The notes beneath the pieces are model-generated. The model was given only the letters and a program-made list of their open reading frames with translations, was not told the origin of the DNA and ran no database searches. A stretch of DNA of 41,224 nucleotides. Origin: Phyllobacteriaceae bacterium Water-Bin73 (GTDB lineage Bacteria; Pseudomonadota; Alphaproteobacteria; RS24). A program made the translations under genes and the position numbers. This document shows positions 36,709-41,224 of this stretch, one piece after another; the first letter of the stretch is position 1; the number at the start of each line of letters is the position of its first letter. The DNA is taken from the NCBI GenBank assembly GCA_900197605.1, contig FZLQ01000004.1, positions 1 to 41,224 of the forward strand, given 5' to 3'.

Positions 36709-36782
36709 TCTTTATCTCTCACGCTGCTCGCGCTCTTTATCTCTCACGCTGCTCGCTCTCTTTATCTCTGCGCTGCTCGCGC
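36709..36782. repeat. Three tandem copies of a 25-bp unit at the parB/holA junction
   Basis: The unit TCTTTATCTCTCACGCTGCT plus CGCGC occurs at 36709-36733, with near-identical copies at 36734-36758 and 36759-36782 (24 bp; CA replaced by G). The third copy contains the stop codon and last codons of holA on the minus strand, so the other two look like duplications of the end of holA into the intergenic region. The stretch also holds CTTTATC-rich sequence but no clear hairpin terminator. Confidence 0.88.
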
Positions 36783-37826
36783 GATGCGCAAAAGGGCATT
36801 ACCAGCTTGGGCTTGCGACAGGCTACTTGTCCCGCCGCGACAGGCTTTTTCGGCAGCATTCAAAATCTCCAGCGCGCGCGCACATTTGCCGCTCGACCAT
36901 AAGCGCATTTGCTGTTCGACCAATGGCTTGCGCCGAAAATGCAGCGGTGGCCGAAACGCGCCCAGCGCTTTGACTTGCGACGTGCCGTTCTCCATCTGCC
37001 CAAGTGCCAAATGCAGGGTTTGAAAATGCATGCGCGCCACAGCCAGCGCACCGGCGGCAGCCGTTCCGGCGGCCTCCAAGCGCGCCAGCGCCCGGTCGGC
37101 CTCGTCCAATCGACCCAGCGCGACGCTGTCAATCAGCCGATCAAAATCGCCCTGTGTTTGGTCACCCAATGCGGCTTCCACATCGTCACCCGTGACCATG
37201 CCCGGCTCGGCCTTTTTATCGCGCACGCCCTTAAACAGAACCAGCCGCTCTAATTCGCGCTGAATAATGCCGCGATCCGTGGCCAGTCGCGCACTTAATA
37301 AATCCATAGCCTGCGCCTCAATGCGGTAATTTTCGCGCTCCAAACTCTGGCGAATAAGGCGGCTAATATCGCGCGCTTCCAGCGCATAACATGGCAAGGC
37401 CATGGCTTGCTTATCGGTCTCAGCAGCTTTTCGCAAAGGCGATGTCGGGCGCAAATTATCGGCCTCGACAATAACCATTGCGCTATGTGTCGGCGCAGAT
37501 GCCTCGGCCAGTTTTGCCAGATAAAATTTGACCGCACTGACGACAGCGGCATTGCCCCCGCTGACATGAACCAGCTTGCGATCGCCAAACATCGGCATGG
37601 CCGCGGCTTCATCAGCCAGCAATCCGGCCTGGCCTGACAGCGCGCCCTCTTCCAAAGAGACATATTGCAGCGGGTCGAAATCCTGTCCCAAATAGGCGGC
37701 CTTAATGGCCTTGGCGGTTTCGTGCACACCGCCGCGATCGGGGCCATAAACCAAAACCAGCGCCGGTGATTTATCGGCTTTCAAGCCGCCGACCCAGGCT
37801 TCCACCTCATGTGCTTTGGCCTTCAT
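36762..37826 (-). CDS. holA: DNA polymerase III subunit delta
   Basis: HolA is the clamp-loader delta subunit that opens the sliding clamp. The 354-aa protein begins with the AAA+-like domain (LVLVYGPDRGGVHETAKAI, a degenerate P-loop) and has PMFGDRKLVHVSGGNAAV, YALEARDISRLIRQSLERENYRI and RGIIQRELERLVLFKG, the usual delta blocks. Its ATG overlaps the lptE stop by 4 bases (ATGA). The last codons lie in a tandem repeat array shared with the intergenic region. Confidence 0.93.
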   Translation of the reverse strand: MKAKAHEVEAWVGGLKADKSPALVLVYGPDRGGVHETAKAIKAAYLGQDFDPLQYVSLEEGALSGQAGLLADEAAAMPMFGDRKLVHVSGGNAAVVSAVKFYLAKLAEASAPTHSAMVIVEADNLRPTSPLRKAAETDKQAMALPCYALEARDISRLIRQSLERENYRIEAQAMDLLSARLATDRGIIQRELERLVLFKGVRDKKAEPGMVTGDDVEAALGDQTQGDFDRLIDSVALGRLDEADRALARLEAAGTAAAGALAVARMHFQTLHLALGQMENGTSQVKALGAFRPPLHFRRKPLVEQQMRLWSSGKCARALEILNAAEKACRGGTSSLSQAQAGNALLRIARAAQR

Positions 37827-38344
37827 GGGCGCGCCTCATCTATTTGCCCGCCGATCCCCTCGCGCGATAAGCGCATTATCAATTGCTCGGCCAAGACTTG
37901 CATGGCAAGGCGTGCTTGATTGCGCTTTTGCGCCAAATCATCGGCACCGCTGCCACTGCGCGCGACATTTGCCGCATGGCGCAACTCAATCGAGCGGCGC
38001 GTGCCGTCTTGTCGGTTATGCAGTTCAGCGCGCAAGCGATAGGAAAGCTCAATGCGCGCGCCGACACCGGCTTCGTTAAGCTGGCTGTCACGCGCTGCCT
38101 CATCAAGCGCGATGCGCATATCGAAAAGCGCCCGCTCATCGGCTTGCCACCGCCCGTTTAACGCTTGCGCCAATAGGCGCCCATTGTCGGTATCGGGCAG
38201 GGCCAAAGCCGCCAGCGATACCGACCCGTCGCGCGTGCCGTCTATTTTATAAATCGGGGAAAAGCCGCAAGCCGATAACAGCAAGGCGACAAGTAAGACT
38301 GCCAAACCCGGCAGCACCGCCAAATCGGCCTGTCTATTTGACAA
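37823..38344 (-). CDS. lptE: LPS-assembly lipoprotein LptE
   Basis: LptE plugs the LptD barrel and helps place lipopolysaccharide in the outer membrane. The product has a hydrophobic signal ending in the lipobox LSAC (Cys about 26), followed by GFSPIY, the hallmark of alphaproteobacterial LptE, and an alpha/beta domain ([26 protein letters not shown]). The start is uncertain. TTG at 38344 is chosen because it keeps an arginine in the signal n-region; it overlaps the leuS stop by 11 bases. TTG at 38323 and GTG at 38317 are alternatives. It sits between leuS and holA, the normal order. Confidence 0.87.
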   Translation of the reverse strand: MSNRQADLAVLPGLAVLLVALLLSACGFSPIYKIDGTRDGSVSLAALALPDTDNGRLLAQALNGRWQADERALFDMRIALDEAARDSQLNEAGVGARIELSYRLRAELHNRQDGTRRSIELRHAANVARSGSGADDLAQKRNQARLAMQVLAEQLIMRLSREGIGGQIDEARP

Positions 38345-40934
38345 CCAGATTGACAATGCGCCCGGGGACAATGATGGTTTTTTTAAGCTCTTGACCGTCA
38401 ATGAATTTTTTAACCCCAGCTTCGTTCAGCGCCATTTCTTTGATTATAGCCTCATCGGCGTCTTTCGGCACGGAAATTTCGCCGCGCTTTTTGCCATTCA
38501 CTTGCACTGGCAAGACCACCTCATCGCTGGTTAAAACCGATGTATCGGCTTGTGGCCAAGCGGCATCAGCGACCAGCCCCGCGCCGCCCAATGCCTGCCA
38601 GCCGGTTTCGGCCAAATGCGGCATCATCGGCGAGAGCAGCTTCATTAATTGCGCCAGCGCATAAGCGCGACACGCCGCATCATTACCATTACGCGCCTTA
38701 AATGCACTCAGCGCATTGACCAATTCATAAAGCCGCGCCACGGCGCGGTTAAAACCAAGCGCCTCCAGCTCGCGTGTTACCGCATCAATGGCAAGCTGCA
38801 TTTGGCGATAAAGCGCACGCGCGTCGTCGCCATCTATATCGGACGCGGTTAAGCCATCGACAAAACGCGCCGCGTCATGCTCTTCCAATATATGCCCGTC
38901 AAATAAGCGCCAGACTTTTTGCACAAAGCGCCAAGCGCCCTCAATGCCGTCTTGCGTCCATTGCACATCACGCTCGGGCGGGCTGTCAGACAGCATAAAC
39001 CAACGCGCCGTATCGGCCCCATAACGCGCAATAATATCGTCCGGATCGACAATATTCTTTTTCGATTTCGACATTTTCTCGACCGCCCCGACGCTCACCG
39101 CGCTGCTGCCATCAGCCGCCAAAACCGCGCCATCGCCATTGCGAATAATCTCATCGGGCGACAGCCACTGCCCGTCATGGCGATAGGTCTCATGGCACAC
39201 CATGCCTTGTGTAAATAATCCGGCAAATGGCTCTTCGACCGCCACATGGCCGGTTTTGTGCATGGCGCGTGTGGTGAAGCGGGCGTAAAGCAAATGCAAA
39301 ATCGCATGTTCAATGCCGCCAATATATTGGTCAACCGGCAGCCAATAATCGACCGCGGCGCGGTCGGTCGGCGCGTCTTCTTTCAAACCGGCAAAGCGGG
39401 CAAAATACCAACTGCTGTCAATAAATGTATCAAATGTATCGGTCTCGCGGGTCGCATCGCCGCCGCAGTTCGGGCATTTGACATGCTTCCAGCTTGGGTG
39501 ATGCGCCAGCGGATTGCCCGGCTTGTCGAAGCTGACATCATCGGGCAGGGTGACGGGTAACGCGTCGCGCGGCACCGGTACAGTGCCGCATGTGTCGCAT
39601 AAAATCATCGGTATCGGGCAGCCCCAATAGCGCTGGCGGGAAATGCCCCAATCGCGCAGTCGGAAATTGACGCGCTTTTCGCCGCGCCCGTCCGCCTCAA
39701 AACGCGCAATCATTTGTGCCCGTGCCGCTTGCGGTGACAGCCCGTCAAGCCCCGGCGAATTAACCATCACCCCATCGCCCGTATAGGCCGTATCGGTGAC
39801 AGTGAAATGGGCGTCGTCTTGCGGGCGAACTACGGTTTTGACCGGCAGATTATATTTTAAGGCAAAATCAAGGTCGCGCTGGTCATGCGCCGGACAGGCA
39901 AAGATTGCACCCGTGCCATAGCCCATTAACACAAAATTGGCGACATAGACCGGCAATAACCAATCCTTGTCCAATGGGTGCTGCACTTTTAAGCCGGTAT
40001 CAAAGCCCAGCTTTTCGCCCGCCTCAATATCGGCTTCTGACGTGCCGCGCTTGGCGCAATCGGCGCGAAAAGCGGCAAGCTCTTGATTGTCTTCCGCCAA
40101 TTCTATGGCCAGCGGGTGATCGGGTGAAATGGCGCAAAAACTTGCGCCATATAGCGTGTCGGGGCGGGTGGTATAAACCTCCAGCGCGTCAACATCATAT
40201 ACGGTTTGCGTCAGCTCAAAGCGGCAGGCCAGACCCTCCGAGCGGCCAATCCAATTGGCCTGCATCAGCCGCACTTTTTCCGGCCACCGTTCCAGCCCGT
40301 CCAGCGCGCCCAGCAAGGCCTCGGCATAATCGGAAATACGCAAAAACCATTGCGTCAGATTTTTTTGTTCAACCGCGGCGCCCGACCGCCAGCCCTTGCC
40401 GTCAATCACTTGTTCATTGGCCAGCACGGTTTGGTCAACCGGGTCCCAATTGACAATGCTTTCGCGGCGGTCAACCAATCCGGCCTCGACGAAATCCAGA
40501 AACATGGCTTGCTCATGGCCGTAATAAGACGGGTCGCAGGTCGCAAATTCGCGCGCCCAATCAATCGACAGGCCCAGCTTTTTAAGCTGGCCGCGCATGG
40601 TGTCGATATTCTCATAGGTCCATTTTGCCGGATGGGTGTTTTTCTCCATCGCCGCATTTTCGGCCGGCATGCCAAAAGCGTCCCAGCCCATTGGGTGCAG
40701 CACATTATGGCCTTGCGCTTTTTTGAAGCGCGCCACAACATCGCCCATAGCGTAATTACGCACATGCCCCATATGAATACGCCCCGACGGATAGGGGAAC
40801 ATTTCCAAGACATAATATTTGGGACGCGTTTTGTCGCCCTCATCGGCGACGAAAGAACGCGCATCATCCCACGCCTTTTGCCAATGGGCTTCATGCGCGG
40901 ACGGGTCATAAGGGGGGCGCGACGTGTCGCTCAT
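38334..40934 (-). CDS. leuS: Leucyl-tRNA synthetase
   Basis: LeuS charges tRNA-Leu. The 866-aa class I synthetase has the HIGH-type motif in [15 protein letters not shown] (residues 48-60), the connective-peptide editing domain with [12 protein letters not shown], a zinc-like CDTCG/CPNCGG region, and the KMSKS motif in [10 protein letters not shown] near residue 620. The C-terminal part is the anticodon-binding domain ending [16 protein letters not shown]. The gene starts 5 bases after the DUF3576 stop and overlaps lptE, so DUF3576-leuS-lptE-holA is probably one operon. Confidence 0.98.
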   Translation of the reverse strand: MSDTSRPPYDPSAHEAHWQKAWDDARSFVADEGDKTRPKYYVLEMFPYPSGRIHMGHVRNYAMGDVVARFKKAQGHNVLHPMGWDAFGMPAENAAMEKNTHPAKWTYENIDTMRGQLKKLGLSIDWAREFATCDPSYYGHEQAMFLDFVEAGLVDRRESIVNWDPVDQTVLANEQVIDGKGWRSGAAVEQKNLTQWFLRISDYAEALLGALDGLERWPEKVRLMQANWIGRSEGLACRFELTQTVYDVDALEVYTTRPDTLYGASFCAISPDHPLAIELAEDNQELAAFRADCAKRGTSEADIEAGEKLGFDTGLKVQHPLDKDWLLPVYVANFVLMGYGTGAIFACPAHDQRDLDFALKYNLPVKTVVRPQDDAHFTVTDTAYTGDGVMVNSPGLDGLSPQAARAQMIARFEADGRGEKRVNFRLRDWGISRQRYWGCPIPMILCDTCGTVPVPRDALPVTLPDDVSFDKPGNPLAHHPSWKHVKCPNCGGDATRETDTFDTFIDSSWYFARFAGLKEDAPTDRAAVDYWLPVDQYIGGIEHAILHLLYARFTTRAMHKTGHVAVEEPFAGLFTQGMVCHETYRHDGQWLSPDEIIRNGDGAVLAADGSSAVSVGAVEKMSKSKKNIVDPDDIIARYGADTARWFMLSDSPPERDVQWTQDGIEGAWRFVQKVWRLFDGHILEEHDAARFVDGLTASDIDGDDARALYRQMQLAIDAVTRELEALGFNRAVARLYELVNALSAFKARNGNDAACRAYALAQLMKLLSPMMPHLAETGWQALGGAGLVADAAWPQADTSVLTSDEVVLPVQVNGKKRGEISVPKDADEAIIKEMALNEAGVKKFIDGQELKKTIIVPGRIVNLVVK

Positions 40935-40939
40935 TCAAT

Positions 40940-41224
40940 TTACCGATCGGCGCGGCGCGACACGGCAAGGTCGCGGGCGCGTGTCAGAATAATATTTTCA
41001 AGCTGGCGGGCTGCGGCCACTGAGGTGGCCGTGGCAACCCATTTGCCGCCGCGCAACGTCTCGCGAAACAGGCTGACGCGCAAAGCATCGGCGCGCAGCT
41101 CAAGGCCTGAAATAATCAGATTGACCTTTACCCGCTCATTGGTTGCGGCCGGGTCATTATACCAATCGCTGATAATCACCCCGCCAATAGGGTCGGCCGA
41201 AGCCAGCGGCATGAAAGACAGGGT
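40940..41224 (-). CDS. DUF3576 family protein, C-terminal fragment
   Basis: Ninety-four residues are visible; the frame is open at the window edge, so the 5' end is missing. The sequence TLSFMPLASADPIGGVIISDWYNDP followed by ERVKVNLIISGLELRADALRVSLFRE matches DUF3576, a family of alphaproteobacterial lipoproteins of unknown function that commonly precede leuS. The ATG near 41212 inside the fragment is internal, not the start. The last residues SRRADR end 5 bases before leuS. Confidence 0.82.
   Translation of the reverse strand, partial: TLSFMPLASADPIGGVIISDWYNDPAATNERVKVNLIISGLELRADALRVSLFRETLRGGKWVATATSVAAARQLENIILTRARDLAVSRRADR

Overview
This 41 kb window is almost fully packed with conserved bacterial housekeeping genes. 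It carries the gene order typical of the region around an alphaproteobacterial chromosome origin. The strongest taxonomic markers are the hemE/DUF299 (PpsR-type) divergent pair followed by maf-aroE-coaE-dnaQ, the his-coaA cluster, a Tim44-domain protein, and the run mnmE-mnmG-rsmG-parA-parB-holA-lptE-leuS-DUF3576. The class call is secure. A finer placement, for example a marine SAR116 or Rhodospirillales-like lineage, would only be a guess. I see no phage, insertion sequence, CRISPR array, tRNA or rRNA.

Layout, left arm. The 5' end of rsmI (minus) sits divergent from an LpoA-like lipoprotein gene. Next come hemW-rdgB-rph (minus), divergent from the chaperone genes hrcA-grpE-dnaK-dnaJ, which run on into dapB and gpmA. 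A DUF2244 membrane protein (minus) is divergent from nth and a PfkB/adenosine-kinase gene. The minus-strand run Tim44-Smr-hisB-hisH-hisA-hisF-hisE-coaA follows; hisH/hisA overlap by 4 nt and hisE/coaA by 1 nt. Then come fxsA and secB (plus) and the tightly spaced minus-strand unit ppsR-type/maf/aroE/coaE/dnaQ.

Centre. The only gene-free stretch over 300 bases is 24199-24634, between the PpsR-type gene and hemE. Genes diverge from it. It holds a cluster of DnaA-box-like 9-mers and an A/T-rich segment next to hemE, so it is the best candidate for oriC.

Right arm. hemE-hemJ-rho run rightwards. Two opposite-strand genes (dienelactone hydrolase family and a YyaL/DUF255 thioredoxin-fold protein) separate rho from mnmE-mnmG-rsmG. 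Then come parA-parB, and on the minus strand DUF3576-leuS-lptE-holA. Two perfect parS sites lie 7.5 and 9.6 kb right of the candidate origin, one between mnmE and mnmG and one inside the rsmG coding sequence. Replication start, ParABS segregation, a polymerase III clamp-loader subunit and the proofreading subunit are therefore all encoded near the same locus.

I found no obvious novel multi-gene system. The points most worth a second look are regulatory or architectural: the repeat pattern in the candidate origin, parS placed in a 28-bp palindrome followed by a T-run, tandem repeats overlapping the 3' end of holA and upstream of rsmI, and the leader of rho.
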